Source: Phycisphaerales bacterium (GTDB lineage Bacteria; Planctomycetota; Phycisphaerae; Phycisphaerales; UBA1924). Taken from it: a stretch of 11,845 nucleotides of DNA. The stretch spans positions 1-11,845 of the forward strand of contig JAJDDH010000191.1 in NCBI GenBank assembly GCA_029260415.1, written 5' to 3'. The stretch's first letter is position 1, and every line of letters begins with the position of its first letter. Below the pieces are notes generated by a model. It had not been told where the DNA came from, searched no databases, and saw nothing but the letters and a program-made list of their open reading frames with translations. Below, piece after piece: positions 1 to 6,549 of this stretch. The position numbers and the translations under genes were made by a program.

Positions 1-252
1 ACCCAGCGCGTCTCCTCCCAGGTTGACGGCCGCGCCGAGCCACACCGCCGCGACGCCCACCACGCTGTACATCGCCAGGCGCACAGCGTGGTACGCGACG
101 TGCGCCTTTGCTCGACCGCGAACCCCGTCCTCGCCGGCCCCAACCGCAAACGCCATGATGGCGCCGCACATCCCCGCGCAGTGACCACTGCCGGCGAGGC
201 TCGTCATCAGGACCGCCCCGAGCATGCTGAGCACGGTTGGTGTCGGTTCCAC
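1..252 (-). CDS. TauE/SafE-family membrane protein, N-terminal part (cut by window edge)
   Basis: Only the first 84 codons are present and the gene runs off the left edge. It opens with a hydrophobic helix followed by the motif GSGHCAGMCG (about residues 21-30). A second hydrophobic segment starts near residue 55 (VRLAMYSVVGVAAVWLG). The His-Cys...Met-Cys-Gly signature at the end of helix 1 is characteristic of the SafE/COG2836 branch of the TauE/SafE superfamily, often found beside cbb3 oxidase assembly genes. I chose GTG at 252 because it lies 4 bp after the fixH stop with a GGAG about 10 nt upstream. An in-frame ATG at 225 is the alternative. From its position, a role in oxidase maturation, perhaps metal or thiol handling, is inferred; the substrate is not known. 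It is the last visible gene of the cco operon. Confidence 0.82.
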   Translation of the reverse strand, partial: MEPTPTVLSMLGAVLMTSLAGSGHCAGMCGAIMAFAVGAGEDGVRGRAKAHVAYHAVRLAMYSVVGVAAVWLGAAVNLGGDALG

Positions 253-256
253 TCGA

Positions 257-739
257 TCAGTCTCCGACCATCAGCTTCTGGGTCTGCATCACCTGGCCGC
301 CATCCCCCTGGAGGCGGACAGTGATGCTCCAGAGCCCGCGGTCGAGATCGCCGGGAGCCCACAGCAGGCGCCCGTCGCGCTCCGGCGCGAGATTCGCTGT
401 GCGGGCAACGAGCGTCTCGCCCGCGTGGCGTGCCTCGAGTTCTCCGCTCTGGATCTGCGCTCGGGTACCGGCGCCCAGATCGGTCGCGCTGACCTCAATC
501 ACCCCTGACCCGAGATCAACGATGGTGACGGACCATCCGAGCTTCGCGGGATCGGGCCATTCCGCCCTGGATCGGTCCCAGTCCACGGCCTTCTGGTAGT
601 AGTCGGGCTCGACGGCGGACGCGACCGGGTTGCTTGTTGCCGCGACAACCGTGACGGCGCAAACACACATGTTGAGCAGAAGCAGCCCGACAACGGCCAC
701 GACCCAGATCCTGCCACTCTCGATCAACGATCGCAACAT
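257..739 (-). CDS. ccoH: CcoH/FixH-family cbb3 oxidase assembly protein
   Basis: This 160-residue protein has one N-terminal membrane segment (about residues 11-35) and a C-terminal domain predicted to face the periplasm. Just after the membrane segment is the motif DYYQKAVDWD (about 46-55), the hallmark of FixH/CcoH proteins. Family members are needed to assemble or stabilise the cbb3-type oxidase. Length and layout are normal for the family. The start is supported by AGGAGG about 7 nt upstream, spanning the last codons of ccoG. The gap to ccoG is 3 bp and to the next gene 4 bp, so all three are probably translated from one message. One oddity is a Met-Cys-Val-Cys run (residues 24-27) inside the membrane segment. 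Confidence 0.93.
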   Translation of the reverse strand: MLRSLIESGRIWVVAVVGLLLLNMCVCAVTVVAATSNPVASAVEPDYYQKAVDWDRSRAEWPDPAKLGWSVTIVDLGSGVIEVSATDLGAGTRAQIQSGELEARHAGETLVARTANLAPERDGRLLWAPGDLDRGLWSITVRLQGDGGQVMQTQKLMVGD

Positions 740-742
740 CGC

Positions 743-2161
743 TTAGCCTCCTGCGGGTCCGAACATGCGGAACCGAACGGTTCGCTCGCTTCCCTCGTCA
801 TCGTGGACCTTCATCTCAACATCCCGACGCCCGCGCGTGCCGGCGAAGAACTCGCGATCCGCCTTGATCAGGAGGGTCTCCGAGATGGTTTTCCGGGGAG
901 GCGCCTGGAGTCCCTCCTCCTGGATCACGAGACTCAGCCCGGCCTGGCCCACAAGGGTGTACGTCCGATTGTCGGTCGTCCTGTTCGTGACGCGGAGTCG
1001 CGCCTGATTGACGACCTCCCCGGATGGCAGCACGTTGAAGGGCAGCCCCTGCTCACGGATGAGCAACGCGTCGAATGTTGATTTGTCTCCCAGCGTCACC
1101 ACCATCCCGATCGCAAGAATCAGGAGGAGCACCGGGTAGATCACGACCCGCGTTCTCAGCATGCGCCAGTTGCCTGTTTCCAGGGCTTGCTGTGAGCTGT
1201 AGCGGATGAGCCCGGTCTCGCGCCCGATCTTGCTCATCACGGAATGGCAGGCGTCGATGCACGCGGCGCAGTGGATGCACTCGAGCTGGAGGCCGTCCCG
1301 GATGTCGATCCCGGTCGGGCAGACCGCGACGCAGAGCCCGCAATCGACGCAGTCCCCCTGCTCCTGCTCGGCCTTTACCACCTTCAGGCTGAGATCCGCG
1401 TGCTTGCCCGGGCGTTTCGCTTTGCCCCGGGGCTCGCCCCGCTGCCGGTCATAGCCGACGATCAGCGACGAGGTGTCGAGCATGACGGACTGGAAGCGCC
1501 CATAGGGGCAGGCGATCGTGCAGAGCTGTTCTCGGAAGAACAGGAAGTTGAAGAGCATCATCCCCGTGACGAAGAGCACGAACACGAACCCGGCCACGTG
1601 ATTGAGCGGGTTTCCGAGGATCCAGTCCTGGAGCGCCTGAGATCCAACGAAGTATGCCAGAAAGGTGTTGGCCAGGAAGAAGCTGATGACGATATAAACG
1701 CCCCATCTGAGAACCCGACGGAGGGCGAAGGGCATCGAGGCGAGCCTCCCCCTCCCACCCTTGGCGAATCCCAGCAGGCGATCGATCGGGCGGAAGACGA
1801 AATCGAGGTACACCGTCTGCGGGCAGGCCCACCCGCACCAGACGCGACCAAAGAGCGCGGTGACAAAGAAGATGAGAATGAAGGTGGTGATCATCCCGAT
1901 CGCCAGCATCAGCGTGTCGGTTGGGAAGAACATCTTGCCGAAGATCGTGAACTCACGCCGCAGGAAGTCAAGAAAGACCCACTGGCGCCCGTCGACCATG
2001 ATGTGCGGCAGCACGACGAATAGCACGATCAGCAGCCAGCCGATCACCCGGCGCCGCTTCCAGAATGAGCCCGTGATCCGCTTTGGGTTGATCCAACGCC
2101 GAGACCCATCGGCGTTGAGCGTCGCGAGCACCCGGTCTTCTGGCTGAAGCAGTGAACTCAT
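743..2161 (-). CDS. ccoG: CcoG, membrane-bound ferredoxin-like copper reductase for cbb3 assembly
   Basis: This 472-residue membrane protein has hydrophobic segments near residues 40-55, 82-104, 153-173, 188-208 and 339-357. Two [4Fe-4S] ferredoxin motifs lie between them: Cys271-x2-Cys274-x2-Cys277-x3-CysPro281 and Cys295-x2-Cys298-x2-Cys301-x3-Cys305. Two further cysteine motifs, CGWACPQ (109-115) and CTIACPYG (214-221), are strongly conserved in CcoG/RdxA/FixG proteins. The C-terminal ~100 residues form the Ig-like domain usual for the family. CcoG has been shown in proteobacteria to reduce Cu(II) to Cu(I) for insertion into the CuB site of CcoN; that role is assumed here by homology. An AGGAG lies about 11 nt before the start. 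The gene is 30 bp downstream of ccoP and 3 bp upstream of ccoH. Confidence 0.96.
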   Translation of the reverse strand: MSSLLQPEDRVLATLNADGSRRWINPKRITGSFWKRRRVIGWLLIVLFVVLPHIMVDGRQWVFLDFLRREFTIFGKMFFPTDTLMLAIGMITTFILIFFVTALFGRVWCGWACPQTVYLDFVFRPIDRLLGFAKGGRGRLASMPFALRRVLRWGVYIVISFFLANTFLAYFVGSQALQDWILGNPLNHVAGFVFVLFVTGMMLFNFLFFREQLCTIACPYGRFQSVMLDTSSLIVGYDRQRGEPRGKAKRPGKHADLSLKVVKAEQEQGDCVDCGLCVAVCPTGIDIRDGLQLECIHCAACIDACHSVMSKIGRETGLIRYSSQQALETGNWRMLRTRVVIYPVLLLILAIGMVVTLGDKSTFDALLIREQGLPFNVLPSGEVVNQARLRVTNRTTDNRTYTLVGQAGLSLVIQEEGLQAPPRKTISETLLIKADREFFAGTRGRRDVEMKVHDDEGSERTVRFRMFGPAGG

Positions 2162-2191
2162 GGTTCCGGTCTCTCCTTGCGGCGCATCGCC

Positions 2192-3148
2192 CTAGGGCGC
2201 CTCGGACGACGGCACGACGTTCCCGTCCGCATCCAGCGTGGGCCACGGATCGATGATGACGCCCTCCGCCTCGCGAGGACTCTGGAGGTTTTTCCCGCGG
2301 AGCGATGCCATGTACGCGGCGACCAGGGCGACCTCACTCTCGTTCAGGGCGTTGCGCTGAGCGGGCATGGCGCCGTTGGCGGCGCCGTTCTGGATGACCG
2401 CAACAATCCCGCCCAGTGTCGTCGTGTTCTTGTAATACTCATCGGTCATGTTCGGACCGACCAGGCCCTCTCCCTGCTGCCCGTGGCACAGCGTGCACTT
2501 CTGCTTGAAGATGGCTTCGCCCTGAGCGAGCCAGGCGTCCTGCCCCATGATCTGCAGGATCTTGGACTCGCCCATCGGGATCTGACGCAGTTCGGAGAAA
2601 CGAACCTCGAGCGCCCTCGATTCCGCCGAGGCGTGACGCTTGTGCAGCGAGGGGACCATCGGCGAGTGGTAGACGACGACGTAGCAGAGTGCGAAGACGA
2701 TCGATCCCCACCAGATCATGTGCCACCATCCCGGGATGGGGTTGTCGTACTCCTGGATGCCGTCGTAGTTGTGGTCCTTGAGTTCATCGGTCGTCGAACC
2801 GGACCCGACGAACCCCGCCCGTCGCTGCGAGACGGGCAGGATGCGGAGTTCACGCGCGAGCTTGACCGCCCCACCCTCGCGAGCCGCTCTGGCGTTCATC
2901 ATGTGGTGCGGGATGTACACGCCCGGCGCCCGGTCGGGCGAGCGAGCGGCCTGCTGGCGGCGACGCTCCAGCTCCGCGAAGTCACTCTCATCCGACTCGA
3001 TCAGCTCGATCGGCACGTACACACCAGAACTGCGCGTGCCGGGAGTTGGCCCTGAGGTCGCGTCTGCCGCCGACGGTCTCCCCGGCTGGGCCGCGCGCCG
3101 GACCGTGTGACTTCCAACCTCCCAGCGTTGCTCATGGCTTGGGTCCAT
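2192..3148 (-). CDS. ccoP: CcoP-like cbb3 oxidase subunit III with one heme c site and a long N-terminal extension
   Basis: This 318-residue subunit should pass electrons from soluble cytochrome c to the oxidase core. Residues 124-140 (KDHNYDGIQEYDNPIPG) are the usual start of CcoP. A membrane helix follows (about 141-160), then one periplasmic cytochrome c domain with CTLCH (Cys218, Cys221, His222) and a likely axial Met261 in GAMPAQ. Typical CcoP has two CxxCH motifs; only one exists here. About 120 residues precede the normal CcoP start. They are charged and polar, predicted cytoplasmic, and contain a repeated motif, GVYVP (42-46) and GVYIP (76-80). The long start is supported by GGGGAGAG about 8 nt upstream and by TAATG overlap with the ccoQ stop. 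Met83/Met84 are less likely starts. Identity as the CcoP position is firm from context; how electrons reach CcoO with one fewer heme is open. Confidence 0.9.
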   Translation of the reverse strand: MDPSHEQRWEVGSHTVRRAAQPGRPSAADATSGPTPGTRSSGVYVPIELIESDESDFAELERRRQQAARSPDRAPGVYIPHHMMNARAAREGGAVKLARELRILPVSQRRAGFVGSGSTTDELKDHNYDGIQEYDNPIPGWWHMIWWGSIVFALCYVVVYHSPMVPSLHKRHASAESRALEVRFSELRQIPMGESKILQIMGQDAWLAQGEAIFKQKCTLCHGQQGEGLVGPNMTDEYYKNTTTLGGIVAVIQNGAANGAMPAQRNALNESEVALVAAYMASLRGKNLQSPREAEGVIIDPWPTLDADGNVVPSSEAP

Positions 3149-3336
3149 TACTCACTCTCCCCTTCGAAGCTCTCGCAATCGTCATGGAGCGCCATGTGGG
3201 CGGCGTATCGCATCGATTTCTTGTCCGCCCGGAAGATGCGCCAGACCGCTGCCGCGAAGACCGTGGCGAAACAGATCAGCCCAACGATGGGGAAGACGGC
3301 CAGGTCCAGGTGGCCAAACACATCACTCAGACGCAT
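3148..3336 (-). CDS. ccoQ: CcoQ-like small cbb3 oxidase subunit
   Basis: This 62-residue protein has one membrane helix (about residues 10-33), followed by a short basic and polar tail predicted to be cytoplasmic. It sits between ccoNO and ccoP, exactly where CcoQ/FixQ lies in cbb3 operons. Size and single-helix layout match; sequence conservation in this family is too low for more. CcoQ is a non-catalytic subunit that stabilises the complex. The start overlaps the end of ccoNO by 14 bp, and its ribosome binding site is inside ccoNO. Its TAA stop overlaps the ccoP ATG by one base, so translation is probably coupled on both sides. Confidence 0.85.
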   Translation of the reverse strand: MRLSDVFGHLDLAVFPIVGLICFATVFAAAVWRIFRADKKSMRYAAHMALHDDCESFEGESE

Positions 3337-5731
3337 CGTTCACCTCCGTGTTGCTTGTGGTTTCGGGCGTCTCGGACGTAGGGGGATCGGCGTAGAGATC
3401 GGTGCCGAGCCGCTGGATGTAGGCGATGAGCGCGACGACGCGCTTGGTCTCGACACCCTCGACCACCGGCGAGCCCTGGGCCTGGTCGATCAGAATCGTG
3501 GCGATCTCCTGGGCCTGGGCCCTGGCGTGATCAACCGCGGCGCCATTGTGCACCAGCGACCCGTACGGCACACCCAGCATGGCCATGGCGTCAACCCGCC
3601 CCTGGATGTCCTCGAAGTTCAGCTCCTTGTCGATCAGCCACGTGTACGCGGGCATGACCGAGTTGGGGTTGGTGCTGCGCGGATTCTCGAAGTGGGTGTA
3701 GTGCCAGAAGTGGCTGTTCACTCCGCCCTCGCGCGCCAGGTCCGGTCCGATGCGCCGGCTGCCCCACTGGAACGGGCGGTCGTAGATGAACTCGCCAGGC
3801 TTGGAGTACTCCCCGTACCGCTCCGTCTCCGCGAAGATCGGGCGGATCATCTGCGAGTGGCAGTTGTAGCAGCCCTCGGCGACATAGATGTCACGCCCGG
3901 CAAGTTCCAGCGGTGTGTACGGCTGCACGCTGGCGATCGTCGGCACGTTGCTCGAGATCAGGAACGTCGGCAGGGCCTCGGCGAGGCTGCCGATGCTGAT
4001 GCCCACCACCACGAGAATGGTGAACCGCACCGGCAGACGCTCCCATCGCCTGTGCCAGGTGAGCTGGGCGAAGCGGTCGATCGCGTCTCCCAGCATGGTC
4101 CCCTCGACCAGACGGCTGACCGCCTTCGGGTCCTTGACGACAGCGCCCTTCCGCAGCGCCGGGGCCTCGTGGACGATCTCCTCATACTGCGCGGGGCGGC
4201 CTCGCCAGGTCATGAACATGTTGATGCAGAGGAAGACGACGCCGAGGACGAACATCGAGCCACCGACCACGCGGATCCAGTAGAGCGGGATGAGCACGGT
4301 GACCGTTTCGATGAAGCTGGGGTAGGCCAGGCGACCGCTCTCATCGAACGCGCGCCACATCAGCCCCTGTGTGATGCCCGCCGCGTAGATCGAGAGGATG
4401 TAGAGCAGGATCCCGATCGTCCCGACCCAGAAGTGCAGCGCACAGAGGCGCTGGCTCCAGAGCTTGCACTGGAACAGGCGGGGCGCCAGCCAGTAGATCA
4501 TGCCGAACGTCATGAACCCGTTCCAGCCCAGAGCGCCCGCGTGGACGTGGGCGATGGTCCAGTCGGTGTAGTGGCTCAGCGAGTTGACGCTCTTGACGCT
4601 GAGCATCGGTCCCTCGAAGGTGGACATGCCGTAGAAGGTCACGCCCACGACGAAGAACTTCAGGACAGGGTCCTGGGCGACCCGGTTCCAGGCGCCGCGG
4701 AGGGTGAAGAGGCCGTAGATCATGCCACCCCACGAGGGCATCCAGAGCATGACACTGAAAACCATGCCCAGCGTGCTCGCCCACTCGGGCAGCGCGGTGT
4801 AGTGCAGGTGGTGCGGCCCCGCCCAGATGTAGATGAAGACAAGCGACCAGAAGTGCAGGATGCTCAGGCGGTAGCTGAACACCGGGCGGTCGGCCGCCTT
4901 GGGCATGAAGTAGTACATCATCCCAAGGAATGGCGCAGTCAGGAAGAACGCCACGGCGTTGTGCCCGTACCACCACTGCATCATCGCGTCCTGCACGCCC
5001 GCGTAGACGGGGTAGCTCTTCATCACCTGATCGATGGATCCCCACTCGCCGGTCTTGACGAACTGGACGACGCCGACCGGGATCCAGAGGTTGTTGAAGA
5101 CGTGGAGCACAGCGACAGTGACTATCGTCGCGATATAGAACCAGAGCGCGACGTACATATGGCGCTCGCGCCGCTTGATCAGCGTCATGAAGAAGTTGAC
5201 CCCGAAGAACCCGACCCAGACCACCGCGATCATGACGTCGATGGGCCATTCGAGCTCGGCATACTCCTTGCCCTGCGTGAACCCGAAGGGCAGGGTCAAT
5301 GCCGCGGCGACGATGATGATCTGCCATCCCCAGAAGTGCAGGCGGCTGAGCTTGTCAGACCACATCCGCGCCTTGCAGAGGCGCTGGGTTGAGTAGTAGA
5401 CCGCCGTGAAGACCCCGTTGCCCGCGAAGGCGAAGATGGCCGCGTTGGTGTGCAGCGGACGGAGACGCCCGAAGCTCAGCCACTCATGCTCGTAGAGCAA
5501 CGCGAAGGAGCCCGTGAGCCAGGCGGGCCAACCCCGTGCGATCATCCATTCGCCGGCGACCGGCAGGACAAGCTGCAGGGCGATGACCAGCCCCGCCGCG
5601 GTCGCGACGAGAGCCCATACGGCTGTCGCGGCGGCAAAGGCCCGGCTGATCTTGTCGTCGTATACAAAGGTCTCAACGAACCTGACCTGATCGGTCTTGC
5701 CGTCCGCCACGATCTCCGTCTGATCATTCAT
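3323..5731 (-). CDS. ccoNO: CcoNO, fused cbb3-type cytochrome c oxidase subunits I and II
   Basis: This 802-residue protein joins the catalytic subunit CcoN (about 1-510) to the monoheme subunit CcoO (about 565-795). It reduces O2 to water in the inner membrane with high oxygen affinity. Expected ligands are present: His94 and His397 for low-spin heme b, His395 for heme b3, and His257, His307 and His308 for CuB. Tyr301, six residues before the HH pair, matches the cross-linked active-site tyrosine of cbb3 enzymes. The CcoO half has a membrane helix (about 570-588), a CYNCH heme motif (Cys621, Cys624, His625) and axial Met693 in SVMPAY. A charged linker of about 50 residues connects the halves. 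In proteobacteria these are separate genes; fusions occur in other phyla. It is the first gene of the oxidase operon, 109 bp downstream of rrf2. A GGGGA precedes the ATG. Confidence 0.97.
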   Translation of the reverse strand: MNDQTEIVADGKTDQVRFVETFVYDDKISRAFAAATAVWALVATAAGLVIALQLVLPVAGEWMIARGWPAWLTGSFALLYEHEWLSFGRLRPLHTNAAIFAFAGNGVFTAVYYSTQRLCKARMWSDKLSRLHFWGWQIIIVAAALTLPFGFTQGKEYAELEWPIDVMIAVVWVGFFGVNFFMTLIKRRERHMYVALWFYIATIVTVAVLHVFNNLWIPVGVVQFVKTGEWGSIDQVMKSYPVYAGVQDAMMQWWYGHNAVAFFLTAPFLGMMYYFMPKAADRPVFSYRLSILHFWSLVFIYIWAGPHHLHYTALPEWASTLGMVFSVMLWMPSWGGMIYGLFTLRGAWNRVAQDPVLKFFVVGVTFYGMSTFEGPMLSVKSVNSLSHYTDWTIAHVHAGALGWNGFMTFGMIYWLAPRLFQCKLWSQRLCALHFWVGTIGILLYILSIYAAGITQGLMWRAFDESGRLAYPSFIETVTVLIPLYWIRVVGGSMFVLGVVFLCINMFMTWRGRPAQYEEIVHEAPALRKGAVVKDPKAVSRLVEGTMLGDAIDRFAQLTWHRRWERLPVRFTILVVVGISIGSLAEALPTFLISSNVPTIASVQPYTPLELAGRDIYVAEGCYNCHSQMIRPIFAETERYGEYSKPGEFIYDRPFQWGSRRIGPDLAREGGVNSHFWHYTHFENPRSTNPNSVMPAYTWLIDKELNFEDIQGRVDAMAMLGVPYGSLVHNGAAVDHARAQAQEIATILIDQAQGSPVVEGVETKRVVALIAYIQRLGTDLYADPPTSETPETTSNTEVNDASE
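3341..3347 (-). promoter_or_regulatory. Ribosome binding site of ccoQ inside ccoNO
   Basis: The minus strand reads GGAGGTG ending 4 nt before the ccoQ ATG, a near-perfect Shine-Dalgarno sequence embedded in the last codons of ccoNO. It fixes the ccoQ start at 3336 and implies independent re-initiation on ccoQ. Confidence 0.8.
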
Positions 5732-5840
5732 GCATATCCCCGCACCTGAACGAATCCACCAGATTACAGGCTATCCGTATCTCTAAACGTGTTTGTTCGC
5801 TTTAGGAGCGTCACATGGCGACACCAGTTGCGTGGCGCCT
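5732..5840 (-). promoter_or_regulatory. Leader between rrf2 and ccoNO, probable oxidase promoter region
   Basis: This 109-bp gap is noticeably richer in A/T around 5760-5806 than its surroundings, as expected for a promoter. TGTAAT (minus strand, 5768-5763) is a possible -10 box, but no good -35 lies 16-18 nt upstream. A weak dyad CTAAA...TTTAG spans 5783-5805. No FNR/Anr-type TTGAT-N4-ATCAA box is present, although cbb3 operons in proteobacteria are usually under FNR control. Whether ccoNO has its own promoter or is read through from rrf2 cannot be decided here. Confidence 0.4.
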
Positions 5841-6308
5841 CTACTCCGGCCTCTTTCCTTTGATGCTGATCCCGGTCGTCCCCAGTGTCTGGCAGAGCGG
5901 CTTGGACTTCCTCGGGGACATCAGGATGTCCTGGATCGAGGTCCCCTTGAAGGACCGCTCCACGGACGCGATAGCGTCGTCGAGCAGCTGATGGAGTGCG
6001 CAGAGAGAGGCGCCGTGTTCGCCGATGCCGAGGGGGCAGGTCTCGATTCGACCAATGCCTGATTCCGCGGCCTCAAGTACGTCCCAGACCGAGATGGTCC
6101 CGGCTGGCTTTGCCAGGGCGAACCCGCCCCCAACCCCGCGCCGGGCGGTGAGCAGGCCTGCTCTTGAGAGATCACGGAGGATCCTCGCCAGGTACCCCTG
6201 GGGGACGTGGGTCACCTCCGCGATCTCCTCGGTCACCGCTGGCCCCCCCCCAATTCGGGCGAGGTACACGACGGCCCTCAGGGCGTATTCTGCGGTCTGT
6301 GTGATCAT
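5841..6308 (-). CDS. Rrf2-family transcriptional regulator, likely Fe-S sensor of the cbb3 operon
   Basis: This 155-residue protein has the Rrf2 winged helix-turn-helix at its N-terminus: the family opening MITQTAEYALRAVVYLA, a recognition region near residues 33-50 (VPQGYLARILRDLSRAGLL) and the wing RRGVGGGFALAKP (57-69). The conserved segment ISVWDVLEA (72-80) leads into Cys91-Pro-Leu...Cys103-x2-His106. In this family, cysteines at this place usually bind an Fe-S cluster; spacing here (C-x11-C) differs from the three-cysteine pattern of IscR and NsrR. His98 or His106 could supply another ligand. The start follows the family consensus, though the Shine-Dalgarno is weak (GAGG very close to ATG). 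It lies directly upstream of the oxidase operon on the same strand, so control by O2, NO or redox state is inferred. A perfect inverted repeat covers its promoter. Confidence 0.92.
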   Translation of the reverse strand: MITQTAEYALRAVVYLARIGGGPAVTEEIAEVTHVPQGYLARILRDLSRAGLLTARRGVGGGFALAKPAGTISVWDVLEAAESGIGRIETCPLGIGEHGASLCALHQLLDDAIASVERSFKGTSIQDILMSPRKSKPLCQTLGTTGISIKGKRPE

Positions 6309-6343
6309 GCCTCAGCGGACTCCGCATGGACTGTTCTGTATAT

Positions 6344-6373
6344 CGGCGTTCAGTATAGTCTTTCTGAACGCCG
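6344..6373. promoter_or_regulatory. Perfect 10-bp inverted repeat, candidate operator over the rrf2 promoter
   Basis: The arms CGGCGTTCAG (6344-6353) and CTGAACGCCG (6364-6373) are perfect inverted copies separated by 10 bp, giving half-site centres 20 bp apart, or about two helical turns. The repeat covers the -10 box, part of the spacer and the expected start site of the rrf2 promoter. A dimeric repressor bound here would block RNA polymerase. Autoregulation by the Rrf2 protein is the natural inference. Neither strand has a T-run after the repeat, so a terminator is unlikely. Confidence 0.6.
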
Positions 6374-6381
6374 CCTGTCGA
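6345..6381 (-). promoter_or_regulatory. Sigma-70-like promoter of rrf2
   Basis: On the minus strand, TCGACA (6381-6376; one mismatch to TTGACA) is followed after 18 bp by TATACT (6357-6352; one mismatch to TATAAT). Transcription would start near 6345, giving a leader of about 37 nt before the rrf2 ATG. Position, spacing and an A/T-rich dip in an otherwise GC-rich region all agree. It has not been tested. Confidence 0.6.
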
Positions 6382-6460
6382 CTCGCTTGGGGACGGATCA
6401 AATCATGCTCAGGGGTCCCACGGGCAGCCGCCCGCCTGGGATGGATCCGACAGCGATTCA

Positions 6461-6508
6461 GATCACGCGCCCAGGGGGCTCAAGCCTTGGTTTTTGAGCG
6501 GCGTGATC
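6461..6508 (-). terminator. Nested hairpin downstream of the kinase gene, candidate terminator
   Basis: An outer stem GATCACGC (6461-6468) / GCGTGATC (6501-6508) encloses an inner stem GCTCAA (6478-6483) / TTGAGC (6494-6499) with a 10-nt loop. An asymmetric bulge lies on one side, and a short CGAT/ATCG pairing (6454-6457 with 6510-6513) may extend the base. It begins about 40 bp after the kinase stop codon, where a transcript end is expected, and before the rrf2 promoter. No U-run follows, so it may instead be an mRNA 3'-end stabiliser or a DNA-level site. Confidence 0.35.
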
Positions 6509-6549
6509 GATCGACCGTGGCGGGACCTGGGCGAGTTCGTCGTCGAGGG

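Larger units (their letters stand above)
6309..6549. other. Non-coding region between the kinase gene and rrf2
   Basis: This 241-bp gap holds the nested hairpin at 6461-6508, the rrf2 promoter and the 10-bp inverted repeat. A small GC stem CGGGC/GCCCG lies at 6421-6434. I see no credible short gene, tRNA or FNR box in it. Confidence 0.6.

Noticed and set aside
1244..3055. Plus-strand open frames of 259 and 292 codons opposite ccoG and ccoP
   Set aside because: Same mirror effect; charged low-complexity products without motifs, lying over well-supported genes.
3107..5392. Plus-strand open frame of 761 codons opposite ccoNO and ccoQ
   Set aside because: It is antisense to a gene with every catalytic ligand conserved. 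Its product is rich in Asp, Arg, His and Val with no recognisable domain, as expected from mirrored codon bias in high-GC DNA.
5746..5752. CGTTCAG half-site of the rrf2 operator in the ccoNO leader
   Set aside because: No second arm at the right spacing, and the same 7-mer occurs inside coding sequence at 2341, 7098 and 7263, so it carries little information.
5783..5805. CTAAA...TTTAG dyad upstream of ccoNO as an FNR or Rrf2 box
   Set aside because: Only 5-bp arms, no match to the FNR consensus or to the rrf2 repeat; kept only as a remark in the leader entry.
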